DNA from: Archivesica marissinica
Lineage: Eukaryota > Mollusca > Bivalvia > Venerida > Vesicomyidae
Assembly: GCA_014843695.1 (NCBI GenBank)
Contig: CM026400.1
Span: forward strand, 11,260,333-11,324,332
DNA length: 64,000 bases
Reading direction: 5' to 3'
The notes under the pieces were generated by a model, which made no database searches, had not been told where the DNA came from, and was given only the letters and a program-made list of their open reading frames with translations. Shown one piece after another: positions 36,160 through 47,885 of the stretch (positions within the stretch are counted from its first letter, which is position 1; every line of letters begins with the position of its first letter). Both the position numbers and the translations under genes were made by a program.

Positions 36160-36415
36160 TGACCCTAATAAAATTAACAGTCTTTCAGATGGGACTTTAA
36201 ACCAAGGTCTCGTGTTGGTGCTTTACACTGAGTAAAAGAAACCAGAGGAGATTGGAATGGGTCTCTGTCTGTACCATTGCAGTGTTCATTCTAGGTCAGA
36301 ATTGTTGGCAGAAGTGAGAAAGCGCATTAAATGGTGTTCCTCCAAAAATCTAAAATGATTAATCTCTTCAGGAGGTGTCAGTCATATGGGCAACCGTTAG
36401 CGACGATAAATAATC
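36160..36415 (+). mobile_element. SINE family D
   Basis: aattaacagtctttcagatg, gtgttggtgctttacactga, aatctcttcaggaggtgtca, gggcaaccgttagcgacgat. Confidence 0.75.
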
Positions 36416-36572
36416 GTAAAACACACACTCCGCTTTACCATTAAGGTGAAGGGGCTATCCTTCTGAAGGGGTAATTGTCTGTACCCGTCACCCAGAAGTA
36501 GTTGTATTCTTGTATGTTATAAAGGGTTAAATCCAGATTTATATGAATATTGTGACATTATCATCAAATAGT

Positions 36573-36971
36573 TTAACCCTTTCCTTCATAAAAGCACGTC
36601 TTGACGCCATTACGAAATACATTGACAATGTTGTAGCCAAACCAATGTTCATAACTAAGGCCAGAATTTCATGTAGTCCCAGTAATATCTCTGGTAGATA
36701 TAATAGTATATTAACCTAAATCTCCATGTAGTCCCAGTAATATCTCTGGAGGTATGATAGATATGTGCGACTACTTATCCACTGCATGATCGCTAAATGG
36801 CTGTCGTTAGTATGGAGATATAATAATAGTATATTAACCTAAATCTCTACGAAGTCCCAGTAATATCTCTGGAGGTAGGATAGATATGGCGACTACTTAG
36901 CTAAATGGCTGTCGTTTGTATGTAGATATAATAATATATTAACCTAATATCTCTATGAAGGAAAGGGTTAA
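36573..36971. mobile_element. TTAA-flanked MITE (391 bp)
   Basis: TTAA at 36573-36576 and 36968-36971; ends ccctttccttcataa and ctctatgaaggaaaggg. Same family as 28405-29273, with only two or three internal duplications. Confidence 0.8.
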
Positions 36972-36998
36972 ATTATTCTTAAATCATGTTGAACGTTA

Positions 36999-37235
36999 AT
37001 GTGGGGCCCTGTGGCCAAGTGGTTACTGACAGTGGCTGCCAATCATTTGCCACTCACCTTTGTAGGTTCAAATCCCAATGGAGGTGTCAACAATTATATC
37101 CATGTTGCTTGTGGAAGGCAGATGGTTTTACCCAGTTGCCAGTTTGTGGCTGAAATAGTACTTGTAGGTGCAGAACTGGAGAGTCACCATTGCTTGTAGG
37201 TGCAGAACCGGAGAGTCACCATTGCTTGTAGGTGC
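36999..37235 (+). mobile_element. SINE family F
   Basis: ctgtggccaagtggttactg head, ggttcaaatcccaatggagg, ttgcttgtggaaggcagatg, ending in a duplicated gagagtcaccattgcttgta. Confidence 0.65.
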
Positions 37236-37560
37236 AGAACAAGTCAATCTCGGCTATAAGCTGCAAGTCGATCTCGGCTATAAGCTGTAAGGCGATCTCG
37301 GCTATAAGCTGTAAGGCGATCTCGGCTATAAGTCGATCTCGGCTATAAGCTGCATGTCAATCTCGGCTGTAAGGCGATCTCGGCTATAAGTCGATCTCGG
37401 CTATAAGCTGCATGTCAATCTCGGCTATAAGCTGTAAGGCGATCTCGGCTATAAGTCGATCTCTGCTATAAGCTGTAAGTCGATCTCGGCTATAAGCTGT
37501 AAGTAGATCTTGGCTGTAAGTCGATCTCGGCTATAAGTCAATCTCGGCTATAAGTCGAGG
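37236..37560 (+). repeat. 24-bp array (ctcggctataagctgtaagg core)
   Basis: About 14 units, some shortened to 17 bp. It starts at the 3' end of a SINE F copy. Confidence 0.9.
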
Positions 37561-37965
37561 GTCAAATTTTGGCTTGAAAACAACCCATTAAGTTTAAGCT
37601 GGATCCTTCGATAATACTTTGTTGACTTATGTCATTTGTTATGACATTCTAATGAAACTGGGCCAGATGTCGACATATTACTTTCATCACATTTCTGGAT
37701 GAGAAAAAGGTTGACTTATGACCAGGAATATACGTTATTCACACTATAGTATCGGTATACATTGTACTAAATAATATTCCCAATATACATTGTACTAAAT
37801 AGTATTCCCAATATACATTGTACTAAATAGTATTCCCAATATCTTTCTATATCAATCCAATTTTAGTAGTACGAGTGATGACTTGTTTTATGGCACATCA
37901 GCATATTTCTAACCTCTCCGACGCAGATTCCTATTTTGGATAATGTATTTGATTTCCCGAAAACT
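37561..37965. other. mostly unassigned; three 31-bp repeats
   Basis: 37765-37850 has three units of attcccaatatacattgtac; the rest is unassigned. Confidence 0.6.
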
Positions 37966-37967
37966 AG

Positions 37968-38815
37968 TTGTTCAAGTTTGCAATGTGATCTTACGTTGTA
38001 GTTGTTCCAGTTTGCAATGTGATCTAACGTCATAGTTGTTCCAGTTTGCAATGTCATCCTATGTCGTAGTTGTTCCAGTTTGCAATGTGATCTAACGTCA
38101 TAGTTGTTCCAGTTTGCAATGTCATCCTACGTCGTAGTTGTTCCAGTTTGCAATGTGATCTAACGTCATAGTTGTTCCAGTTTGCAATGTCATCCTACGT
38201 CGTAGTTGTTCCAGTTTGCAATGTCATCCTACGTCGTAGTTGTTCCAGTTTGCAATGTCATCTTACGTCGTAGTTGTTCCAGTTTGCAATGTCATCTTAC
38301 GTTGTAGTTGTTCCAGTTTGCAATGTCATCTTACGTCGTAGTTGTTCCAGTTTGCAATGTCATCTTACGTCGTAGTTGTTCCAGTTTGCAATGTCATCTT
38401 GCATTGTAGTTGTTCCAGTTTGCAATGTCATCTTACATTGTAGTTGTTCCAGTTTGCAATGTCATCTTACATCATAGTTGTTCCAGTTTGCAATGTCATC
38501 TAACGTCATAGTTGTTCCAGTTTGCAATGTCATCCTACGTCGTAGTTGTTCCAGTTTGCAATGTCATCTAACGTCATAGTTGTTCCAGTTTGCAATGTCA
38601 TCCTACGTCGTAGTTGTTCCAGTTTGCAATGTCATCCTACGTCGTAGTTGTTCCAGTTTGCAATGTCATCCTACGTCGTAGTTGTTCCAGTTTGCAATGT
38701 CATCCTACGTCATAGTTGTTCCAGTTTGCAATGTCATCCTACGTCGTAGTTGTTCCAGTTTGCAATGTCATCTTACGTCGTAGTTGTTCCAGTTTGCAAT
38801 GTCATCTTACATTGT
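37968..38815 (+). repeat. 34-bp array (gttgttccagtttgcaatgt core), about 25 units
   Basis: Variation is mainly in catcctacgtcgta / catctaacgtcata. Confidence 0.95.
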
Positions 38816-38871
38816 GCAAGGAAAGAGCAAAATCGAGGAAGCTCGTTTCTTTTCACTGTACTTTATTTACA

Positions 38872-39055
38872 CAAATTAATTTTAGCTTGATTGCGAAACA
38901 AGTTCTTACAACTTATATTAATCACTGTCTAGACCTCATTCCTGATTGAATCCAATGTCACGAGGGGAGAGTGAAGAGGCATGTGGAATTTCAATGCTTT
39001 GCCTAATGGCATAATCGTAACGGCTCCAGCGGGGCACAAACTTCGGTCATTGCTC
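38872..39055 (-). mobile_element. SINE family B, 50 bases before exon 5
   Basis: gcgaaacaagttcttacaac tail, aacggctccagcggggcaca head side. The head is truncated. Confidence 0.75.
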
Positions 39056-39106
39056 TTCATTTAGATAAACCAGTATGTTTATAGACGACATACTGTATGA
39101 TTTCAG

Positions 39107-39226
39107 ACGATAGTGTTGTACCTGAACTCGGATAAGTTGTTGACAGACTGCCATGACGTGGACGATGAGGTTATTCAGGAGAACGAAGTCGTACAAGACT
39201 ACAAGATTCTCACCAGACGTAAACAG
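39107..39226 (+). CDS. IVNS1ABP: IVNS1ABP-like exon 5: end of BACK and linker
   Basis: Acceptor gatttcag/acg, donor aaacag/gtaaag, exactly 40 codons (residues 234-273). TIVLYLNSDKLL resembles the LYY-x-x-DHKLL segment of IVNS1ABP. The donor is the start of a 40-bp tandem array in intron 5. Confidence 0.85.
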
Positions 39227-39560
39227 GTAAAGATGTAGAGATAGGGTGGAATAAATCTAGTAACAGGTACGAATGTAGAGATAGGGTGGAATAAAGCTAG
39301 TGACCGGTACAGATGTGTAGAGATAGGACGGAATAAAGCTAGTGACAGGTACGGATGTAGAGATAGGGTGGAATAAAACTAGTAACAGGTATGGATGTAG
39401 AGATAGGGTGGAATAAAGCTAGTGACAGGTACGGATGTAGAGATAGGGTGGAATAAAGCTAGTGACAGGTACAGTTGTAGAGATAGGGTGGGATAAAGCT
39501 AGTGACAGGTACGGATGTAGAGATAGGGTGGAATAAAGCTAGTGACAGGTACAGATGTAC
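39227..39560 (+). repeat. 40-bp array beginning at the exon 5 donor, about 8 units
   Basis: Units run from the donor of exon 5 (aaacag/gtaaagatgtag) and repeat as aacag/gtacgaatgtag and similar, each with gagatagggtggaataaa. Only about six exon bases are included, so seeding by the exon is less certain than in introns 8, 9 and 11. Confidence 0.88.
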
Positions 39561-39719
39561 TGGTTAGAGAATGTAGGAATTTGTATACAAACTTGAGAAC
39601 AATCTTCTGCAGCCAAAAAGGGACAACTCTCTTTCCAAAGGGTGCTACCTCAGTCCCAAAGGGGACTTGTCTTATTCCAGGCTTGGGGGACATCTCGTAA
39701 CAGGGGGGAAACATCTTTC

Positions 39720-42262
39720 CATAGAGGTACATATTATTCCATATGGGTACATATTATAGAGGTACATATTATAGAGGTACATATTATTACATAGGGGTAC
39801 ATATTATTCCATAGGGGTACATATTATAGAGGTACATATTATTCCATAGAGGTACATATTATTCCATAGGGGTACATATTATTCCATAGTGGTACATATT
39901 ATTCCATATGGGTACATATTATTCCATAGGGGTACATATTATTCCATAGGGGTACATATTATTCCATAGAGGTACATATTATTCCATAGGGGTACATATT
40001 ATAGAGGTACATATTATTCCATAGAGGTACATATTATTCCATAGGGGTACATATTATTCCATAGGGGTACATATTATTCCATATGGGTACATATTATAGA
40101 GGTACATATTATTACATAGGGGTACATATTATAGAGGTACATATTATTCCATAGAGGTACATATTATTCCATAGGGGTACATATTATTCCATAGGGGTAC
40201 ATATTATTCCATAGAGGTACATATTATTCCATAGGGGTACATATTATTCCATAGAGGTACATATTATTCCATATGGGTACATATTATTCCATAGGGGTAC
40301 ATATTATTCCATAGGGGTACATATTATAGAGGTACATATTATTCCATAGGGGTACATATTATTCCATAGGGGTACATATTATAGAGGTACATATTATTCC
40401 ATAGAGGTACATATTATTCCATAGGGGTACATATTATTCCATAGGGGTACATATTATTCCATAGGGGTACATATTATTCCATATGGGTACATATTATTCC
40501 ATAGGGGTACATATTATTCATAGAGGTACATATTATTCCATATGGGTACATATTATAGAGGTACATATTATAGAGGTACATATTATAGAGGTACATATTA
40601 TTCCATAGAGGTACATATTATTCCATAGGGGTACATATTATTCCATAGGGGTACATATTATTCCATATGGGTACATATTATTCCATAGGGGTACATATTA
40701 TTCCATAGGGGTACATATTATTCCATATGGGTACATATTATTCCATAGGGGTACATATTATTCCATAGGGGTACATATTATTCCATATGGGTACATATTA
40801 TTCCATAGGGGTACATATTATTCCATAGGGGTACATATTATTCCATAGGGGTACATATTATTCCATAGGGGTACATATTATAGAGGTACATATTATAGAG
40901 GTACATATTATTCCATAGGGGTACATATTATTCCATAGGGGTACATATTATTCCATATGGGTACATATTATTCCGTATGGGTACATATTATTCCATATGG
41001 GTACATATTATTCCATAGGGGTACATATTATTCCATGGTACATATTATTCCATAGGGGTACATATTATTCCATAGGGGTACATATTATTCCATGGTACAT
41101 ATTATTCCATAGGGGTACATATTATTCCATAGGGGTACATATTATTCCATAGGGGTACATATTATTCCATATGGGTACATATTATTCCATAGGGGTACAT
41201 ATTATTCCATAGGGGTACATATTATTCCATGGTACATATTATTCCATAGGGGTACATATTATTCCATATGGGTACATATTATTCCATAGGGGTACATATT
41301 ATTCCATAGGGGTACATATTATTCCATAGGGGTACATATTATTCCATAGGGGTACATATTATTCCATATGGGTACATATTATTCCATAGGGGTACATATT
41401 ATTCCATGGTACATATTATTCCATAGGGGTACATATTATTCCATAGGGGTACATATTATTCCGTAGGGGTACATATTATTCCATATGGGTACATATTATT
41501 CCATAGGGGTACATATCATAGGGGTACATATTATTCCATAGGGGTACATATTATTCCATAGGGGTACATATTATTGGGGTACATATTATTCCATAGGGGT
41601 ACATATTATTCCATAGGGGTACATATTAACATATTATTCCATAGGGTACATATTATTCCATAGGGGTACATATTAACATATTATTCCATAGGGGTACATA
41701 TTATTCCATATGGGTACATATTATTTCATAGGGGTACATATTATTCCATAGGGGTACATATTATTCCATAGGGGTACATATTATTCCATAGGGGTACATA
41801 TTATAGGGGTACATATTATAGAGGTACATATTATAGAGGTACATATTATTCCATAGAGGTACATATTATTCCATAGGGGTACATATTATCCATAGGGGTA
41901 CATATTATTCCATGGTACATATTATTCCATAGGAGTATATATTATTCCATAGGGGTACATATTATTCCATAGGGGTACATATTATTCCATGGTACATATT
42001 ATTCCATAGGAGTATATATTATTCCATAGGGGTACATATTATTCCATGGTACATATTATTCCATAGGAGTATATATTATTCCATAGGGGTACATATTATT
42101 CCATAGGAGTATATATTATTCCATAGGGGTACATATTATTCCATAGGGGTACATATTATAAGGTACATATTATTCCATAGGGGTACATATTATTCCATAG
42201 GGGTACATATTATTGGGGTACATATTATTGGGGTACATATTATTTCATAGGGGTACATATCT
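39720..42262 (+). repeat. 20-bp array (attattccataggggtacat), about 2.5 kb
   Basis: Roughly 130 units of 20 bp with a 15-bp short form (attatagaggtacat). It runs to within about 10 bases of the acceptor of exon 6, so the normal polypyrimidine tract is only ctatttcag. Confidence 0.95.
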
Positions 42263-42269
42263 ATTTCAG

Positions 42270-42411
42270 AGTGGGAAAGTTGCCCAGAAGGACCCTGCAT
42301 CGACGTCCCCAGAGACGAGCGGCACTCCAAACTACATGAAGTTTAGTATAGAGCCGTACAGACCGACTCATGAACTGGAGTGGTCCATCGTAGCTTCGTA
42401 TAAAACTAAAG
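42270..42411 (+). CDS. IVNS1ABP: IVNS1ABP-like exon 6: linker
   Basis: Acceptor ctatttcag/agt, donor actaaag/gtacca. Residues 274-320. It is Ser/Thr/Pro-rich (ASTSPETSGTP) and ends with HELEWSIVASYKTK, corresponding to the family-specific EW-x-IVAS motif. This motif is the best evidence for IVNS1ABP rather than another KLHL. The acceptor directly follows a 2.5-kb 20-bp array. Confidence 0.87.
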
Positions 42412-42464
42412 GTACCAGAGGGGTCTCTAGTTCGTTGTTACTTGTTGCTTGGTTAATGCAAATT

Positions 42465-42575
42465 TAAATTTAGTTTGATTGCGAAACAAGTGATAACATT
42501 AGGTTACTAGCTATCAAGGCCTCTTACCTGATGGGCTCCATCGCCATGAAGGAGAGGTAAGAGGCAATGTGGAGT
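42465..42575 (-). mobile_element. SINE family B, truncated, after exon 6
   Basis: gattgcgaaacaagtgataac and ggctccatcgccatgaagga. It begins about 50 bases after the exon 6 donor. Confidence 0.65.
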
Positions 42576-42589
42576 CATATACAGTCAAA

Positions 42590-42770
42590 CCTGTCTTATG
42601 CAGCCAGTCAATGGAATCACAGAATGTGGCTGCTAAGCACAGGTGGCTGCTTGCTGAATCTGGAAACTTGCTGCTTAATACAGTTTGACTGTATAATGGA
42701 GGTGACCACTAACACATGTTTGACTGTATAATGGAGGTGACCACTAACACATGTTTGACTGTATGTTGCC
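42590..42770 (+). repeat. short repeat (ggaggtgaccactaacacat), two units, in an unnamed repeat
   Basis: Contains gtcaaacctg...gtttgactgtat inverted segments at 42585-42690, similar to the start of the 46-bp array unit at 11340 (gtcaaaccggtac). Confidence 0.5.
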
Positions 42771-42811
42771 CATGACACCACGACTGTCAAATCTCTGTCG
42801 CTAACTTTAAT

Positions 42812-42990
42812 TGGCTGTCCAGCGCAGTGGTTATAGCACGCTCGCTTCTCACCAATGCAACAAAGGTTCTATCGTCGGATAGGGTAGTATGTGAGATGGT
42901 ACAGTATGGTAATATATGGTACAGTGGTTGCCAGATCGGACATGTGGGTTTTCTCCGTGGTTCCTTTGAGATTGCACGTAGGTCTGATTA
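42812..42990 (+). mobile_element. SINE family A, truncated by the 36-bp array
   Basis: ggctgtccagcgcagtggtt head, gccagatcggacatgtgggt body; continues into the array at 43000. Confidence 0.72.
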
Positions 42991-42999
42991 TTCCAAGTG

Positions 43000-43860
43000 A
43001 AGAAGTCCTGAATGAGGGACTCCGTGCTAGTCTGGTACTCATCCTGAATGAGAGACTCCGTGCTAGTCTGGTTGTCGTCCTGAATGAGGGACTCCATGCT
43101 AGTCTGGTACTCATCCTGAATGAGAGACTCCGTGCTAGTCTGGTTGTCGTCCTGAATGAGGGACTCCATGCTAGTCTGGTTGTAGTCCTGAATGAGGGAC
43201 TCCATGCTAGTCTGGTTGTCGTCCTGAATGAGGGACTCTGTGCTAGTCTGGTTGTTGTCCTGAATGAGGGACTCTGTGCTAGTCTGGTTGTTGTCCTGAA
43301 TGAGGGACTCTGTGCTAGTCTGGTTGTCGTCCTGAATGAGGGACTCCGTGCTAGTCAGGTTGTTGACCTGAATGAGGGACTCCATGCTAGTCTGGTTGTT
43401 GTCCTGAATGAGGGACATGGTTGTTGTCCTGAATAAGGGACTCCATGCTAGTCTGGTTGTCGTCCTGAATGAGGGACTCCGTGCTAGTCTGGTTGTCGTC
43501 CTGAATGAGCGACTCCGTGCTAGTCTGGTTGTCGTCCTGAATGAGGGACTCCGTGCTAGTCTGGTTGTCGCCCTGAATGAGCGACTCCGTGCTAGTCTGG
43601 TTCTCATTCTGAATGAGGGACTCCGTGCTAGTCTGGTTGTCGTCCTAATTGAGGGACTCTGTGCTAGTCTAGTTGTCCTCCTGAATGAGCAACTCCGTGC
43701 TAGTCTGGTTGTCCTCCTGAATGAGTGACTCCGTGCTAGTCTGGTTGTCCTCCTGAATGAGCGACTCCGTGCTAGTCTGGTTCTCATTCTGAATGAGCTA
43801 CTCCGTGCTAGTCTGGTTGTCGTCCTGAATGAGGGACTCCGTGCTAATCTGGTTCTCATT
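43000..43860 (+). repeat. 36-bp array in intron 6, about 24 units
   Basis: Units contain cctgaatgagggactccgtg and ctagtctggttgtcg. It begins in a truncated SINE and ends about 15 bases before the exon 7 acceptor. Both strands stay open because 36 is a multiple of three; not considered coding. Confidence 0.93.
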
Positions 43861-43884
43861 CTGAATTTCGTGTACTTTTTTCAG

Positions 43885-44032
43885 ATCGCTCGTACATGGT
43901 GATAGCCATGCTGAACAGTAACTTGGTAACGGTATCCGTGCACTACCGGCCCGCGGTGTCGCCGGGAAGTGGTAATGACGACCCGGAGTCGCCGATACAC
44001 ACGAGTAGCAGTGCCAATAACCTGTTTGATAA
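43885..44032 (+). CDS. IVNS1ABP: IVNS1ABP-like exon 7: linker
   Basis: Acceptor cttttttcag/atc, donor tgataa/gtaaga. Residues 322-369 with split codons. It holds a hydrophobic strand (SYMVIAMLNSNLVTVSV) followed by a low-complexity Pro/Ser stretch, the same order as the pre-kelch region of IVNS1ABP. Confidence 0.86.
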
Positions 44033-44039
44033 GTAAGAT

Positions 44040-44890
44040 TCCTGAGAATGCTGTTATACTCTGTCCTACCAATCTGTTATACTCTGTCCTACCAAGCTGT
44101 TATACTCTGCCCTACCAAGCTGTTATACTCTGTCCTACCAATATGTTATACTCTGTCCTACCAAGCTGTTATACTCTGCCCTACCAAGCTGTTATACTCT
44201 GTCCTACCAAGCTGTTATACTCTGCCCTACCAAGCTGTTATACTCTGTCCTACCAATATGTTATACTCTGTCCTACCAAGCTGTTATACTCTGCCCTACC
44301 AAGCTGTTATACTCTGTCCTACCAAGCTGTTATACTCTGCCCTACCAAGCTGTTATACTCTGTCCTACCAAGCTGTTATACTCTGCCCTACCAAGCTGTT
44401 ATACTCTGTCCTACCAAGCTGTTATACTCTGCCCTACCAAGCTGTTATACTCTGTCCTACCAATATGTTATACTCTGTCCTACCAATATGTTATACTCTG
44501 TCCTACCAATATGTTATACTCTGTCCTACCAATATGTTATACTCTGTCCTACCAATATGTTATACTCTGTCCTACCAATATGTTATACTCTGTCCTACCA
44601 AGCTGTTATACTCTGCCCTACCAAGCTGTTATACTCTGCCCTACCAAGCTGTTATACTCTGCCCTACCAAGCTGTTATACTCTGCCCTACCAAGCTGTTA
44701 TACTCTGCCCTACCAAGCTGTTATAACTCTGTCCTACCATATGTTATACTCTGTCCTACCAATCTGTTATACTCTGTCCTACCAATATGTTATACTCTGT
44801 CCTACCAATATGTTATACTATGTCTTACCAATATGTTATACTCTGTCCTACCAATCTGTTATACTCTGTCCTACCAATCCGTCCACCTCA
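44040..44890 (+). repeat. 23-bp array in intron 7 (gctgttatactctgtccta core)
   Basis: About 37 units starting just after the exon 7 donor, alternating between ctgtcctacc and ctgccctacc versions and between aagctg and aatatg junctions. Stop-free in three plus frames by period; not coding. Confidence 0.93.
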
Positions 44891-44924
44891 GTTTTGGATA
44901 TCTAAATCTATTTTAAACAATTGT

Positions 44925-45592
44925 AATATCATCATATACTGGATATAGTGTTTAATATCATCATATACTGGACGTAGTGTTTAATATCATATACTGGATA
45001 TAGTGTTTAATATCATCATATACTGGACATAGTGTTTAATATCATCATATACTGGACATAGTGTTTAATATCATCATATACTGGACATAGTGTTTAATAT
45101 CATCATATACTGGACGTAGTGTTTAATATCATCATATACTGGATGTAGTGTTTAATATCATCATATACTGGACATAGTGTTTAATATCATCATATACTGG
45201 ACGTAGTGTTTAATATCATCATATACTGGACATAGTGTTTAATATCATCATATACTGGATGTAGTGTTTAATATCATCATATACTGGATGTAGTGTTTAA
45301 TATCATCATATACTGGACATAGTGTTTAATATCATCATATACTGGACATAGTGTTTAATATCATCATATACTGGACGTAGTGTTTAATATCGTCATATAC
45401 TGGACATAGTGTTTAATATCATCATATACTGGATGTAGTGTTTAATATCATCATATACTGGACATAGTGTTTAATATCATCATATACTGGACATAGTGTT
45501 TAATATCATCATATACTGGACGTAGTGTTTAATATCGTCATATACTGGACATAGTGTTTAATATCATCATATACTGGACATAGTGTTTAATC
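44925..45592 (+). repeat. 29-bp array (catatactggacatagtgtt core)
   Basis: About 23 units in intron 7, with single-base variants gacata/gacgta/gatgta. Confidence 0.93.
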
Positions 45593-45839
45593 GTATTTTA
45601 TTGCAAATCAATAGTAAATATGTCATACCCAAAAAGATACAATACATAGCATAAAAAACGTAGCAACGGTAAATAAACGTAAAACGCACAAATGTCTACC
45701 TGTCCCAATCACACTTCTTGATAGTTTGTTATGCTGCAGAAATATGGATTTAGCTCTGCATGCTGGGTAAAATAAAGGCTATATATAGTTCAAATAATTG
45801 TAGCAGATGGCAATTCATTTAATTAGTTATAATTGAGAA

Positions 45840-46100
45840 CTCTGGAATTATGTCATGGAATGTCATTAGAATTGTGTCATGGAATTTCATTAGAATTGTG
45901 TCATGGAATTGCATTAGAATTGTGTCATGGAATTGCATTAGAATTGTGTCATGGAATTGCATTACAATTGTGTCATGGAATTTCATTAGAATTGTGTCAT
46001 GGAATTGCATTAGAATTGTGTCATGGAATTGCATTAGAATTGTGTCATGGAATTGCATTAGAATTGTGTCGTGGAATTGCATTAGAATTGTGTCATAACA
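45840..46100 (+). repeat. 24-bp array (tgtcatggaattgcattaga core)
   Basis: About 11 units in intron 7, ending 100 bases before exon 8. The remaining 100 bases look ordinary. Confidence 0.93.
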
Positions 46101-46204
46101 CGATTGTAAAGAAATTGTATGACATATTTGACTGTTATTATCACTGCTAGCGTGCAGAGAGACCATTGAAGTTTATATACATGTAATATTTCTGTTCTAT
46201 TTAG

Positions 46205-46293
46205 GATTGGTGACATTGAGCCATTGAAAGGAATGATGACTAACCGCTGTGCATTTGGTCTGAGGGCGCTTGACGGGAAGCTCTTTGCTTGTG
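46205..46293 (+). CDS. IVNS1ABP: IVNS1ABP-like exon 8: first strands of kelch repeat 1
   Basis: Acceptor ctatttag/gat, donor cttgtg/gtatgt. Residues 371-399 plus one base. RCAFGLRALDGKLFAC joins GGYDRGEC of exon 9 to make kelch blade 1. The last 48 bases and the donor are repeated 11 more times in the following intron, always in the same frame. Confidence 0.88.
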
Positions 46294-46930
46294 GTATGTA
46301 TCGCTGTACATTTGGTCTGAGGGCGCTTGACGGGAAGCTCTTTGCTTGTGGTATGTATCGCTGTACATTTGGTCTGAGGGCGCTTGACGGGAAGCTCTTT
46401 GCTTGTGGTATGTATCGCTGTACATTTGGTCTGAGGGCGCTTGACGGGAAGTTCTTTGCTTGTGGTATGTATCGCTGTACATTTGGTCTGAGGGCGCTTG
46501 ACGGGAAGCTCTTTGCTTGTGGTATGTATCGCTGTACATTTGGTCTGAGGGCGCTTGACGGGAAGCTCTTTGCTTGTCGTATGTATCGCTGTACATTTGG
46601 TCTGAGGGCGCTTGACGGGAAGCTCTTTGCTTGTAGTATCTATCGCTGTACATTTGGTCTGAGGGCGCTTGACGGGAAGCTCTTTGCTTGTGGTATGTAT
46701 CGCTGTACATTTGGTCTGAGGGCGCTTGATGGGAAGCTCTTTGCTTGTAGTATCTATCACTGTACATTTGGTCTGAGGGCGCTTGACGGGAAGCTCTTTG
46801 CTTGTGGTATGTATCGCTGTACATTTGGTCTGAGGGCGCTTGACGGAAAGTTCTTTGCTTGTGGTATGTACCGCTGTACATTTGGTCTGAGGGCGCTTGA
46901 TGGGAAGTTCTTTGCTTGTGGTATGTTCTA
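46294..46930 (+). repeat. 57-bp array seeded by the end of exon 8 and its donor, 11 units
   Basis: Starting at the donor of exon 8, 57-bp units repeat the exon's last 48 bases and the donor. GT is kept at the same position in every unit, from 46294 to 46921 in steps of 57 (12 donors). No stop occurs in the exon frame; each unit would read GMYRCTFGLRALDGKLFAC. Protein homology supports use of the first donor. Confidence 0.95.
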
Positions 46931-47227
46931 ACCCCTGTGCATTAGCAGGACGATATGGGCTAACTAGTCTCTTTACGGACCCAGACTTCGTCCCACTATT
47001 TCCAAAAAAACACACCATAGCTCTGGACGAGAAAGCATTTGCTTATTGCAGGTACAAGCATGTAAAGAAATAAGGGAAAGTGACTTCAGGAGAAAACACG
47101 GGCAAAGGTTTTATTGCAATGCTAAATGCTGTTCAAAATGGCAACTAGTTTGCCTCTATGTGTGTGCGTGTTGATGTCGTGTCTGCGCAAGAATTGATTA
47201 CCTACACATTAATAGAAACATTAAATT

Positions 47228-47492
47228 GTCAGCCTCCATGGTCGAGTGGTTACGGTCGCTGACTTGTATACCACTGTAACCTACCATCACTGATGGTCAC
47301 GGGTTCGAGCCCCGCTCAGACCGTGTCTCATTTATATGAAAAAGTTGGCAGTTTCTTACGGAGGTTGCTGCACCCAAGTACTGGTTAACCGCTGGAGCCT
47401 GCCCAGGAAAGGTGTTGTTGTTAGGTAAACTGCCCGCTGGCGATATAGCCCAAAATGGTGCTGATGCAGGCGTAAAACCCGAAATATAACAT
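47228..47492 (+). mobile_element. SINE family C in intron 8
   Basis: ccatggtcgagtggttacgg head, gggttcgagccccgctcaga, ggcagtttcttacggaggtt, end atgcaggcgtaaaacccgaa. Nearly identical to 22592-22855. Confidence 0.86.
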
Positions 47493-47639
47493 AACATAAG
47501 AAACATTAAATTGAAATTTGTGTACATCGAGTCTCCATCTCTAATCAAGTGAGATAGTGAATCAAAGATGGCCGCTTCCGGTATACTATTGTGAACTTTA
47601 ACATGAATTGTGTTGATGGTTTTCATTGAATGACTTCAG

Positions 47640-47885
47640 GTGGCTATGACAGGGGAGAGTGTTTGCAATCTTCGGAAGTGTACGATTTTGAAACAAACCA
47701 GTGGTCTGCTGTAGGAGACATGAAGTCTGCTAGGGGGCGCTTCAGCATTGCATCGTATGAGGGGAAGATATACGCATGTGGGGGATCCAATGGGAACCAG
47801 GACATGAGGACGGTGGAATGTTACACGCCCAGTGAGGACAAGTGGCAGATTGTGGCTGAGGCTCCCAGAGGGAAAGCTTCTCCAG
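47640..47885 (+). CDS. IVNS1ABP: IVNS1ABP-like exon 9: kelch repeats 1-2 and start of 3
   Basis: Acceptor gacttcag/gtg, donor ctccag/gtaagt. Residues 401-481. It contains the double-glycine GGYDRGEC, EVYDFETNQW (blade 1) and GKIYACGGSNG with ECYTPSEDKW (blade 2), the GG...Y...W pattern of kelch blades. The last about 50 bases are homologous to the 50-bp array units in the next intron. Confidence 0.93.

Noticed and set aside
39720..42262. Centromeric or telomeric satellite
   Set aside because: Local, one of some thirty different arrays, and placed within a gene; no telomere motif.
46197..47018. Minus-strand repeat protein of 273 codons
   Set aside because: Antisense of the exon 8-derived array; the plus-strand origin is explained by the kelch exon.
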